This document shows positions 7,659 to 14,937 of a stretch of DNA of 20,341 nt, one piece after another. Below the pieces are notes generated by a model. The model did no database searches and was not told the origin of the DNA. It saw nothing but the letters and a program-made list of their open reading frames with translations. Each line of letters begins with the position of its first letter. Positions within the stretch are counted from its first letter, which is position 1. The position numbers were made by a program, and so were the translations under genes. This stretch comes from RUG13409 sp045546135. GTDB taxonomy: Bacteria; Bacillota; Clostridia; Peptostreptococcales; Anaerovoracaceae. Location of the stretch: assembly GCA_045546135.1 (NCBI GenBank), contig JAZQCD010000026.1:1-20341 (forward strand), given 5' to 3'.

Positions 7659-9352
7659 AGACTTTCTCTGACATCTGCTATTCTCATCTGCAGCTGCCTC
7701 GTCCCCCTGTATTCATTTATTCCAAGCTCGCCGGCAATATCTATAGTGCCGCTGCTGACTATATCATAAAACTTTTCGCTTCCCCAAAAAGATATGCATG
7801 AAAGGTATATGCCGTCCTGGGTCCTGACTGTGAACTTGAGATGCTGTCCTTCCGAACCTATGCGCCTACAGTCTGTGACTTTAGCAAATCTGACGCAAAA
7901 GATAGGAACAGGATTTGCTTCTCCGAAAGGTTCAAGAAGAGACAAAGCCTTTACAAAACTTAAGGTTATCTCTTCGGGTTCAAGTTCTTTTTCGATATAT
8001 ATATTCTTTTCAAGGACGCCGGGATCCTTGTCAAGGATGTCCTTTACAAGTTCCTGCATCTTCGATCTGAATTCTTCGAGTTTTCCCTTTGTCACCGTAA
8101 AGCCGCAGGCTCCTGCATGACCGCCGAACCTGTCGAACACATCCCCGCACTGTTCAAAGAGTTTATGAAGATTGATCCCGGGGATGCTCCTTCCCGTGCC
8201 TTTTAGAGTGCCGTCCGATGCGGGACTCACTATGCACACAGGTCTGTTGAGTTCCTCTTTTAAACTTCCCGCGACTATACCTGCAACGCCTTCGTGAGCG
8301 CCGGGAGCAAAGATCACAGGAGCATACTCTCCGCAGTCTCCTGCTTCAAGAGCCCTTCTGCATATCTTTGACGTCTCCTCCTGTATGGCCTTTCTCGACC
8401 TGTTGGTCTCGGCTATGCCTGCAGCAAGTTCCGTCAGTCTTTCGTATGGATGAACGCTCTCAAGTAGTTCTACGCCGTCATCGGCACTTCCCATACGCCC
8501 AAGAGCATTGATATTAGGAGCTATAACAAAGGATATCCCGGAAGCATCTACAGGGCCGTCCAAAGACAGCTCTTCAAGAAGCGCCTCGAGCCCCGGTCTT
8601 TGCCTTCTGTTCAGTATATCAAGGCCGTACTTCACAAGAGTCCTGTTCTCATCAAGAAGCGGTACAAGGTCAGCTATCGTAGATATGGCTACAAGATCCA
8701 AATAGCTGTTCAAAGTGGCTTTGCCGATGAGACCTGACAGTCTTTCTATGCCCTGAGCTATCTTGAAAGCGACCCCGCAGCCTGAAAGTTCCGAATAAGG
8801 ATACTTACTGTCTGATCTGTGGGGATTGACTGTAAGGCAGTCAGGAGACATTCCGTCCCTGAGGATATGGTGATCTGTGACTATGCATTCCATTCCAAGA
8901 GATTTTGCGTACTCGATCTCGTCTCTTGAGGTGATGCCGCAGTCCACTGTGATGAGGACCTGGGTGCCGTCTGCTTTGATGCGGTCAAAAGCAGCTTTAT
9001 TGGGACCATATCCGTCATCGAATCTTGAAGGGATGTAATAGGTGACGTTTTGTGTAAAATTCTTAAGAAGATTCAGCATGAGCGTAGTCGCAGTGACTCC
9101 GTCAGCATCATAATCTCCGTATATGCATATCTTTTTTCCTTCTTTGCAGACCTCAAGTATGCGCTCGCATACAGCCTTTAGATCCGGCAAAAGGAAAGGA
9201 TCATAGGTATCTTTTGGCGTAGACGAAAGAAAATCCCCGAATTTATCTTCGGGAACTCCCCTTCTTTTCATTATCTTAAGAACAGAAACGGGAACTCCCG
9301 GGAGTTCCTGTTTCACTTCTATATCATTGTCTGCTAATATCCATTCAGCCAT
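7655..9352 (-). CDS. recJ: Single-strand-specific 5'-3' exonuclease RecJ
   Basis: A cytoplasmic nuclease of 565 residues, close to the family's usual length, acting in recombination and repair. The DHH phosphoesterase core is complete: YGDYDADGVTAT (D80, D82, D84), VDCGITS (D137), VTDHH (D160, H161, H162) and a later IADLVPL (D228). The DHHA1 domain carries FGGHAGACGF (409-418), and a C-terminal OB-like domain follows. The ATG lies five bases after the stop of the M23 gene, has only a weak ribosome site and probably depends on coupling. Its end overlaps the S41 protease start by four bases. A DNA repair gene inside a division and envelope operon is unexpected, but the spacing leaves no room for a separate unit. 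Confidence 0.95.
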   Translation of the reverse strand: MAEWILADNDIEVKQELPGVPVSVLKIMKRRGVPEDKFGDFLSSTPKDTYDPFLLPDLKAVCERILEVCKEGKKICIYGDYDADGVTATTLMLNLLKNFTQNVTYYIPSRFDDGYGPNKAAFDRIKADGTQVLITVDCGITSRDEIEYAKSLGMECIVTDHHILRDGMSPDCLTVNPHRSDSKYPYSELSGCGVAFKIAQGIERLSGLIGKATLNSYLDLVAISTIADLVPLLDENRTLVKYGLDILNRRQRPGLEALLEELSLDGPVDASGISFVIAPNINALGRMGSADDGVELLESVHPYERLTELAAGIAETNRSRKAIQEETSKICRRALEAGDCGEYAPVIFAPGAHEGVAGIVAGSLKEELNRPVCIVSPASDGTLKGTGRSIPGINLHKLFEQCGDVFDRFGGHAGACGFTVTKGKLEEFRSKMQELVKDILDKDPGVLEKNIYIEKELEPEEITLSFVKALSLLEPFGEANPVPIFCVRFAKVTDCRRIGSEGQHLKFTVRTQDGIYLSCISFWGSEKFYDIVSSGTIDIAGELGINEYRGTRQLQMRIADVRESL

Positions 9353-9357
9353 CTATA

Positions 9358-10506
9358 TCAATAGACACCGGGTACGACATGATACCTGGCATTTCTGTCA
9401 AGTGGATCCTGATATACACCGTTGATCCTTATTTCAAAATGTATGTGATTGCCTGTTGAAAGGCCTGTGGTACCGACCAAAGCTATCACCTGGCCTCTTC
9501 CTACATACTGTCCCACAGATACGAGCACCCTTGAAGAGTGAGCATAAAGAGTAACAACTCCGCCGCCATGGTCTATCATGACGTAGTTGCCGTAGCCGTT
9601 AGGATCCCAGCCGACCCACATTACTCTGCCGCTGTTTGCAGCAAGTATATTAGATCCGCCGTATGCTCCTATATCTATGCCGCTGTGGAAACTGTAGCCG
9701 CCGAATATATATCTGGTACCGAAAGGTGATGTTACTATGGTGCTCACAGCAGAGGGCCAGCACATGCTTCCGCCGCTGTAGTCTCCGTCGCCCTGAAGTC
9801 TTTTGATCTCTTCCACAAGGGCATCCGCCTGTACCTGAAGAGCATCCATCTGAGCTTTCATCTCTCTGTTGTCAGCCTGCGCTGCAGCTCTCTTTTCTGC
9901 AAGAGCCTGCTGGTCTGCATCAAGAGCTGCTTTTGCTGCTTCGAGTTCAGCCTGCTGGGACTCAAGTGACTCCTTTAAATTTGTGAGCTCTACCTTTGCC
10001 TGGAAGATGACTTCATATTCCACTTTGAGTTTGTAAAGAAGATCGCTGTCTGCAGCATATATCTTCTTTGACATCTCTATATTCGTAAGAAGCTCGGTCA
10101 CGCTGGTGGAATTGAGAATGACGGAAAGCATTCCTGAATTGCCTTTTTTGTACATGGCGCGAAGCCTTGCATTCAAGGATGTATCCTGTTTTTCTACTTC
10201 TGCTTCCTTTTTCTCAAGTTCTGCAAGTTTTTCGACTATCTTTGCTTTTGTCTCGTTGATGCTGTCAGTAAGACCGTCTATTCTTATCTGAGTGTCGTTG
10301 ATCTTGACCCCGAGGTCTATGATCTGCTGAGACATCTCCGAGATCTTGTCGTTATTTGCTTTGATGAGATCCTTTTTTTGATCTATTTGATCGTTGATAT
10401 CATCGAGCTGTTCCTGTGCAGACGAAGCATAAGCTGCAGTCATAACAGAAAAGACCATGACCAATGCAAGAAGTAAACTTGCTATCTTTTTCCCCTTTTT
10501 CTTCAT
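9358..10506 (-). CDS. EnvC-like secreted coiled-coil murein hydrolase, M23 (LytM) peptidase
   Basis: A 382-residue exported protein. The signal peptide (KKKGKK then a hydrophobic core) ends near AYA-SS at residue 27. A long charged coiled coil runs over about residues 29-238 and is rich in Glu, Lys, Gln and Ala. The C-terminal LytM/M23 domain (about 250-370) has H274xxxD278, YAH323 and H354-I-H356. All expected zinc ligands (H274, D278, H356) and catalytic histidines (H323, H354) are present, so it is predicted to be an active peptidoglycan endopeptidase. E. coli EnvC, in contrast, has a degenerate site and only activates amidases. It sits ten bases behind ftsX, with its AGGAGG ribosome site right after the ftsX stop. 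Coiled-coil hydrolases beside ftsEX are typically controlled by FtsEX during division. Confidence 0.93.
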   Translation of the reverse strand: MKKKGKKIASLLLALVMVFSVMTAAYASSAQEQLDDINDQIDQKKDLIKANNDKISEMSQQIIDLGVKINDTQIRIDGLTDSINETKAKIVEKLAELEKKEAEVEKQDTSLNARLRAMYKKGNSGMLSVILNSTSVTELLTNIEMSKKIYAADSDLLYKLKVEYEVIFQAKVELTNLKESLESQQAELEAAKAALDADQQALAEKRAAAQADNREMKAQMDALQVQADALVEEIKRLQGDGDYSGGSMCWPSAVSTIVTSPFGTRYIFGGYSFHSGIDIGAYGGSNILAANSGRVMWVGWDPNGYGNYVMIDHGGGVVTLYAHSSRVLVSVGQYVGRGQVIALVGTTGLSTGNHIHFEIRINGVYQDPLDRNARYHVVPGVY

Positions 10507-10516
10507 CTTTTTCCTC

Positions 10517-11410
10517 CTATACCTTGAGGAACCTTCTCATGGATATGATACTTCCGCAGGCGCCGATGCTGATGCCAAGAGATACGAATATCCACGAAAG
10601 GTTTATTATGACGAATTTAGAATCTACAAGAGTAGTTGCAAACAAAGTCATCATATCTACTCTAAGTCCCGTTTCCAGCTTTATATATAGAGCTGCCGAT
10701 ATGCCAAGAGCTATGGCAGCAGATATGAGGCCGATAAGCATGCCCTCAATAAACATAGGTCCTCTTACGAACCAGTTGGTAGCGCCTATGTACTTCATTA
10801 TCTCTATTTCTTCCTGCCTTGCAAGGACAGTGAGTTTGACCGTATTTGATACGACCATGACCGATACTATGACAAGGAAGATTATGACTACAAGAGCGCT
10901 CCTTTGGATGACAGTGGATACCTTAAGGACCTTGTCTACCTCTTCCTGATAGAAGCGAACGTCTTCAACTCCTGTAAATCCGTAGGCGACCTGAGCGACC
11001 AAGGATCCTCCCTTGATATCTGCAAGTTCCACTCTAAGAGAATTTGGAAGAGGATTCTCTGCAAGTCCGTCAAGGAGGTAAGCATTGTCTCCCCAGGAGA
11101 CTTTGAACTCTTCCATGGCGCTTTCTTTCGACACATATTTGACTGAAGCCACCTGATCCATGGATTCTATGCTGGTCGCTATTTTGTATGCATCTTCGGT
11201 CGTAGCATCATCGTAAAGGAAAAGCACTATGGTGTTGAACTCATCCTTTATCTGCTCTGTCAGGTAGTTCACATTGACTGTGAAAGCAAAGAAAAGAGCT
11301 AGTATGAGGAGCATTGCAGTAATAGAGAATAGAGAAGCAAGGCTCATTCCCTTGTTTCTGAATATCTGCACTACAGCCTTTTTGAGGGAATACCAAAGTC
11401 CGCTAAACAT
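10517..11410 (-). CDS. ftsX: Cell division ABC-type membrane protein FtsX
   Basis: The membrane partner of FtsE. The complex passes ATP-driven conformational change to a periplasmic or wall hydrolase. The layout is typical: a cytoplasmic N-terminus, a first membrane segment (MLLILALFFAFTV), an extracytoplasmic domain of about 120 residues, then three further segments (RSALVVIIFLVIVSVMVV, GMLIGLISAAIALGISAALY, WIFVSLGISIGACGSII). Two starts are possible. ATG at 11419 has the purine run AAAGGGGG directly against it, with no spacing. ATG at 11410 has the same run nine bases upstream, so I chose 11410 (297 residues; the longer form would have 300). Either way the gene overlaps the end of ftsE, which implies coupled translation and matched amounts of the two proteins. 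Confidence 0.95.
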   Translation of the reverse strand: MFSGLWYSLKKAVVQIFRNKGMSLASLFSITAMLLILALFFAFTVNVNYLTEQIKDEFNTIVLFLYDDATTEDAYKIATSIESMDQVASVKYVSKESAMEEFKVSWGDNAYLLDGLAENPLPNSLRVELADIKGGSLVAQVAYGFTGVEDVRFYQEEVDKVLKVSTVIQRSALVVIIFLVIVSVMVVSNTVKLTVLARQEEIEIMKYIGATNWFVRGPMFIEGMLIGLISAAIALGISAALYIKLETGLRVDMMTLFATTLVDSKFVIINLSWIFVSLGISIGACGSIISMRRFLKV

Positions 11411-12080
11411 TTGCTTCATCCCCCTTTACATCGCTGATGATGCGGCCGCTGTGTATGGTGACGACTCTTTTATGCATCCTCTCTACTATATCTGCAGCAT
11501 GAGTTACCATGACTACCGTAGTTCCTCTTTTGTTTATCTGGTCAAGGAGATCCATGATGGCCCATGCCGTATCTCCGTCGAGGTTTCCTGTAGGCTCATC
11601 TGCGATTATATATTTCGGATTGTTTGCAATAGCCCTTGCTATGGCAACTCTTTGCTGTTCTCCGCCTGATATCTGGTCAGGGAATTTGTCTGCAAGGTCT
11701 TCTATGTCGACCATGGCAAGTAGCTGAGGTACCATCCTTTTTATAGTCCTCTTTGAACTGTGGACTACTTCCTTTGCAAAGGCCACATTTTCGTAGACCG
11801 TAAGATTCGGAAGGAGCCTGAAATCCTGGAACACCATCCCTATCTGCCTTCTGAATGCAGGGATCTCTCTGTTGGAAAGATCGTCTATGATCCTGCCGTC
11901 TACTTCGATATCGCCTTCGTCAGGTTCTATCTCTCTTGAAATGAGTTTGATAAGTGTAGACTTGCCTGCTCCGGTAGGACCTACTATAAAAACGAATTCT
12001 CCGTCATCGATATGAAGATTGGCATCTTTTAAGACGGTCTTTTCTCCGTATACTTTTGTAACGTTTTTGAAATCTATCAA
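11403..12080 (-). CDS. ftsE: Cell division ATP-binding protein FtsE
   Basis: The cytoplasmic ATPase of FtsEX, with 225 residues. It has Walker A GPTGAGKST (34-42), Q-loop FQDFRLLPNLTVYENVAF, ABC signature ISGGEQQRVAIARA (137-150), Walker B YIIADEPTGNLD (157-168, catalytic E162) and the switch histidine in MVTHAADI. FRLLPNLTVYENVAFA is typical of FtsE rather than LolD-like ATPases, and ftsX directly overlaps its end. The start codon is TTG; it is supported by AAGGAG eight bases upstream and by the correct family N-terminus MIDFKNVTK. It is the first gene of the envelope operon and has a good promoter 37 bases upstream. Confidence 0.97.
   Translation of the reverse strand: MIDFKNVTKVYGEKTVLKDANLHIDDGEFVFIVGPTGAGKSTLIKLISREIEPDEGDIEVDGRIIDDLSNREIPAFRRQIGMVFQDFRLLPNLTVYENVAFAKEVVHSSKRTIKRMVPQLLAMVDIEDLADKFPDQISGGEQQRVAIARAIANNPKYIIADEPTGNLDGDTAWAIMDLLDQINKRGTTVVMVTHAADIVERMHKRVVTIHSGRIISDVKGDEANV
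11420..11427 (-). promoter_or_regulatory. Ribosome site that decides the ftsX start
   Basis: The run AAAGGGGG can pair with UUCCUCC of 16S rRNA through seven positions (one G-U). It abuts the ATG at 11419 but lies nine bases from the ATG at 11410, which favours the shorter FtsX. Confidence 0.6.
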
Positions 12081-12088
12081 AATATGAA

Positions 12089-12094
12089 CTCCTT
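12089..12094 (-). promoter_or_regulatory. Ribosome site supporting the TTG start of ftsE
   Basis: AAGGAG lies eight bases before TTG at 12080. No ATG or GTG is present nearby in frame, so TTG is the likely initiator. Confidence 0.8.
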
Positions 12095-12116
12095 ATTTCT
12101 AAAAAGTCTTCCGTAT

Positions 12117-12145
12117 ATTATACAACATATCGATGATATTTTAAA
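12117..12145 (-). promoter_or_regulatory. Sigma-A-type promoter of the ftsE operon
   Basis: On the minus strand a consensus -10 TATAAT (12117-12122) lies 17 bases downstream of TTTAAA (12140-12145), which matches the -35 consensus at four of six positions. The predicted transcript starts near 12110 and leaves a leader of about 30 bases before the TTG of ftsE. The 101-base gap between the two flanking genes holds nothing else clear. Confidence 0.75.
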
Positions 12146-12181
12146 GATAAGCCAAGATATATTAGAAAAAAGCCAAAAACC

Positions 12182-12856
12182 CTAGACCGGAAGTACACAG
12201 TTGTATTCCGCTCTGTATATGTCTTCTATGGGCATGGCATCTATCTTGTGATAATTGCCTGTACCAAGGAAGGACTTCAGTTCCCCTCTGTGTATGCCCT
12301 TTGCGAACCTGTTTACTACAAGCTCTGCCTTTGGGCATATCTTCCTCACATCATCTATGAACTTTTCTGAAGATATGAGTTTTGTAGGCATGGGATCGAC
12401 GACAAGATATACAAGGTCTGACTCCTTTGCAATATCAAAAAGGAGCGGCTTATCATTAAGTCCCGAGCAGTCGAATATGGCCATGCTTCCTGCAGAGCCG
12501 TAGAAATTCCTGAGTATATCCTTTTCGAAATATTCCTCTCCCGGCACTTTCACATACCAGTTATACCCCATTTCCATATTCAATTCATGTTTTCCGTGTG
12601 AAGAAAAACCATGAAGAGTCCTTCCTGCAAAGCGCCTGTCAAAGCCAAGAGCTTGATAAAAATACGGAGTTCCAAGTTCGCACAGGGTCCTCAGACCTTC
12701 CGGAGTGTGCCCTTCGAACAGTCCGTTCCTTAGGACATAAGCTGAGACAAAGCTTGCGCCGGCTCCCCTGCAGGCGCCGATGACACTGACTCTCATGGTC
12801 TCCTTTAAAGGACCCTCCCTGTCAAGGACCTTGTCCGGTATCCTTTTTAATATCAT
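12182..12856 (-). CDS. MinD/CpaE-like P-loop-fold protein with degenerate Walker A
   Basis: No family name recognised with confidence. The 224-residue soluble protein has the outline of a MinD/ParA-type ATPase. A loop VIGACRGAGASFVSAYVLRN (25-44) sits where the deviant Walker A should be. It is followed by a short strand ending in Asp (SMAIFDCSG, D129), a strand-plus-helix like MinD (DLVYLVVDPMPTKLISSEKF), and LVVNRFAKG (179-187), like the nucleotide-base-binding Asn region. Both lysines of the KGGxGK[ST] motif are missing (R30 and A34 instead), so ATP hydrolysis is doubtful. The frame can be extended to a TTG at 12883, but ATG at 12856 has GGAG seven bases upstream and is preferred. A weak promoter (TTGAAG, 17 bases, TAAATA) may lie in the 62-base gap upstream. 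It appears to stand alone between a terminator and the ftsE promoter. Confidence 0.7.
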   Translation of the reverse strand: MILKRIPDKVLDREGPLKETMRVSVIGACRGAGASFVSAYVLRNGLFEGHTPEGLRTLCELGTPYFYQALGFDRRFAGRTLHGFSSHGKHELNMEMGYNWYVKVPGEEYFEKDILRNFYGSAGSMAIFDCSGLNDKPLLFDIAKESDLVYLVVDPMPTKLISSEKFIDDVRKICPKAELVVNRFAKGIHRGELKSFLGTGNYHKIDAMPIEDIYRAEYNCVLPV

Positions 12857-12863
12857 ACATCTT

Positions 12864-12867
12864 CTCC
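12864..12867 (-). promoter_or_regulatory. Ribosome site fixing the start of the MinD-like gene at 12856
   Basis: GGAG (within GGAGAAG) stands seven bases before ATG 12856. It lies inside the reading frame of the longer TTG candidate (12883), which has no comparable site, so the shorter protein is favoured. Confidence 0.75.
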
Positions 12868-12913
12868 GATCACCAAATACCAATATTTACCTATATATTA
12901 TCACCTCTTCAAC

Positions 12914-12940
12914 TAAAAAACCACCGGAAAAACCGGTGGT
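12914..12940 (-). terminator. Rho-independent terminator after the DUF4015-type lipoprotein gene
   Basis: An 8-bp perfect stem (ACCACCGG at 12920-12927 with CCGGTGGT at 12933-12940) and a five-base loop are followed on the minus strand by a U-run (A-run at 12914-12920, one base shared with the stem). It starts eight bases after the stop codon. Confidence 0.92.
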
Positions 12941-12948
12941 CTATGTGA

Positions 12949-14703
12949 TCAATACTGCTTTGTCCAGGCCCAGCTGAAAGCGTAATATCTCCAGCCTTCG
13001 CACTGTCCCCAGGGGATGAAACCTCCTGTTAGTCCTGCGTCCCAAAGAGCCTGAGCCTGAGCAGCCAGGTAATCCGGTCCGCAGTAAGTCGTAGGATTCC
13101 AATAGGGAACATCCCAGCCCGTTATCCATGTCCTTGGTATGGCAGGAGTCTCTATAGTCTTTTGAAGGCCTGCAGCTCCCACTGCCCAGTTATAGACTGT
13201 ATTGTATGGGTTTTCCCAAAGATATGAATCCTCATCGTTAAAGCTGAAATGGTCTGTGTATGGCATTGATGATATGACATCTACGATGTTTGACATTGCA
13301 GGCCAATACTGTCCGTAGGATGTAACATAGCCATAGGAGCTCTCTCCGAATACGTCTACGCTGACATAGACGTCTTTTCTGTGTATCATATCGCAGGCAT
13401 AATAGAGGAAACCCTGAACGGCTTCGCACTTGTCTTCTCCGTAAACGGAGTTGTAATCTCCGTCGCCGTACTCATCCTTGTACCATGCGAATTCATCGAA
13501 TCTGACATAGTCGAATTGAACTTCATTTAGACCGAACTTATCTATGGCTTCAAGAGCGAGGTTTACTTTGTAATACCATACATCTCTTTGATATGCGCTT
13601 GGCCAAAGGCCTCCGTCATAGTCTCTGTAACAATCTTCGGGATGGTCTGCTGCGTAAAGGTCGTCCTTAAAGCAGACTATACGCCCTATGACATAAAAAC
13701 CCTCCTCCTTGAACCTTCTCACCATGTTCTCAAAGTCTTCCCAGTCTTCGTAGGTCTTTGCATAGGCTGTAGGACAAAGCTCCTTTGCAACATCCGACTT
13801 GTATCCCAGGATACCGTCATAAAGGTCTATGCACACAGCATTGACGCCTACATCCTTTGCGCACTGTATGAAATCATTTGCATACTCTGAGCAATACATG
13901 GATATACGCATGGTCCTTGCGTCCTCGACTAATGGATTGTCTTCAAATCTTGCTTTTTCTACAGGGTAGTAGTCGAGCTTGTTTGGATCTCCTCCGTAAA
14001 GGTCGAAATACGGATATACGGCATCCTTGTGCCATTCAGCCACAGGTTTGCCGCTGACTTCTCCCATGTAGACTGCATCTGCTTCTTCCTGACTGTCTGC
14101 AAGATATTTTGAAAAGACATAACCTTCCGTTTCGCCGTACTTTACTTTGTACATCTCAACATTTAGGTGCTCATCGTCTGTGAATCTGTCAAAGCCTGTG
14201 ATCTCAAGCCTTGTTCCCTTCTTTGCCCAGCCGAGGATCTTTGCATCTTCAGCATTTTCATATACTGTAGCAGAGGTCCTTACGAACTTTTCAGTCTCTG
14301 TTATTACCTTTTGATAATCAGTTACGAAAAACCCCGGTTTGATATAAAAGATATCCTCAACAGGATTTCCCTCTTCATCAACAGAACCCATGTTTATCGA
14401 AAGCTTTTCGTAAGTCACATTGCCCTCTTCATCCTTTTCAGGCTGATCTATGAGAGTGACTTCAGTGCCTCTGACTACAGGATCTGCAGGAGTAAGCACA
14501 AGTTCTCTGCTTTTGATCTTGCCAAAGAGATTCTTTTCTATGATCTCTTCGCCTGTCCAAAGTTCTATCCTGCTGCCGTCTGATGACAGCCACCCTTTCG
14601 TCTTGTTTGGCTCAGGAACTTCTTCCTCTCCGCATGCAGCAAATGAAAATATGCACGCTGCTGCAAGGAGCATTGCCAAGATGTATTTAAGAATCTTTTT
14701 CAT
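12949..14703 (-). CDS. Lipoprotein with SH3b-like domain and DUF4015-type putative glycoside hydrolase
   Basis: A 584-residue exported lipoprotein. A hydrophobic signal peptide ends in the lipobox SFAAC with lipidation at C24, followed by an acidic linker. Residues of about 136-203 form an SH3b-like domain (VRTSATVYENAED ... GYVFSKYLAD), often used to bind cell wall. Residues of about 262-580 resemble DUF4015, a putative TIM-barrel glycosidase family. Signature parts are VNAVCIDLYDGILGY (287-301), VIGRIVCFKDDLYAADHPED (338-357), LNEVQFDYVRFDE (392-404) and VYVSVDVFGE (445-454). Acidic residues in the last two are the likely catalytic candidates. The polysaccharide substrate is unknown. The gene is monocistronic, with its own promoter, a GGAG site eight bases before the ATG, and its own terminator. 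The SH3b call is less certain than the DUF4015 call. Confidence 0.85.
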   Translation of the reverse strand: MKKILKYILAMLLAAACIFSFAACGEEEVPEPNKTKGWLSSDGSRIELWTGEEIIEKNLFGKIKSRELVLTPADPVVRGTEVTLIDQPEKDEEGNVTYEKLSINMGSVDEEGNPVEDIFYIKPGFFVTDYQKVITETEKFVRTSATVYENAEDAKILGWAKKGTRLEITGFDRFTDDEHLNVEMYKVKYGETEGYVFSKYLADSQEEADAVYMGEVSGKPVAEWHKDAVYPYFDLYGGDPNKLDYYPVEKARFEDNPLVEDARTMRISMYCSEYANDFIQCAKDVGVNAVCIDLYDGILGYKSDVAKELCPTAYAKTYEDWEDFENMVRRFKEEGFYVIGRIVCFKDDLYAADHPEDCYRDYDGGLWPSAYQRDVWYYKVNLALEAIDKFGLNEVQFDYVRFDEFAWYKDEYGDGDYNSVYGEDKCEAVQGFLYYACDMIHRKDVYVSVDVFGESSYGYVTSYGQYWPAMSNIVDVISSMPYTDHFSFNDEDSYLWENPYNTVYNWAVGAAGLQKTIETPAIPRTWITGWDVPYWNPTTYCGPDYLAAQAQALWDAGLTGGFIPWGQCEGWRYYAFSWAWTKQY

Positions 14704-14740
14704 TCCCTGATCTCCGTATCTAAATAATTATCGATAACTG

Positions 14741-14768
14741 TATATAACAATAACACAGGAAGAGTCAA
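14741..14768 (-). promoter_or_regulatory. Promoter of the DUF4015-type lipoprotein gene
   Basis: On the minus strand TTGACT (14763-14768, five of six consensus) is followed after 16 bases by TATATA (14741-14746). An 18-base spacing to TATACA is equally possible. The predicted leader is roughly 30 bases long. Confidence 0.6.
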
Positions 14769-14800
14769 CCTGAACAGCATTTTTTATGCAAGTTCTGCAA

Positions 14801-14832
14801 TAAAAGAGCCCCGCTGAAATGAAGCGAGACTC
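14801..14832 (-). terminator. Rho-independent terminator of the glutamate dehydrogenase transcript
   Basis: On the minus strand GAGTCTCGCT pairs with AGCGGGGCTC (10 pairs including two G-U; arms at 14823-14832 and 14806-14815) around a seven-base loop, followed by UUUUAUU. It lies over 100 bases after the glutamate dehydrogenase stop, but only 11 bases after the stop of the small ORF at 14844. Confidence 0.85.
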
Positions 14833-14843
14833 ATATGAAAGCA

Positions 14844-14924
14844 TTAATCTACTTTTTTCTTATAAAACAAGGAACCTATCAAAAACAGCAGAATACCATG
14901 CCCATAGGAGCAACCGCACCGCAT
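14844..14924 (-). CDS. Candidate 26-residue membrane peptide behind glutamate dehydrogenase
   Basis: An ATG 13 bases after the glutamate dehydrogenase stop opens a 26-codon frame: a Cys/Gly-rich head (MRCGCSYGHG), a hydrophobic stretch (ILLFLIGSLFY) and a basic tail (KKKVD). This is the plan of a single-pass small membrane protein with its tail inside. The frame almost fills the space between the upstream stop and the terminator. Against it, no ribosome site is visible (CCACTCTC precedes the ATG), so expression would rely on coupling or re-initiation. I do not recognise a family. Confidence 0.4.
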   Translation of the reverse strand: MRCGCSYGHGILLFLIGSLFYKKKVD

Positions 14925-14937
14925 GAGAGTGGAGTCT

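Noticed and set aside
12146..12181. A possible terminator for the MinD-like gene
   Set aside because: The stretch has U-runs and two copies of TTGGCTT, but these are direct repeats and form no stable stem, so I did not call a terminator.
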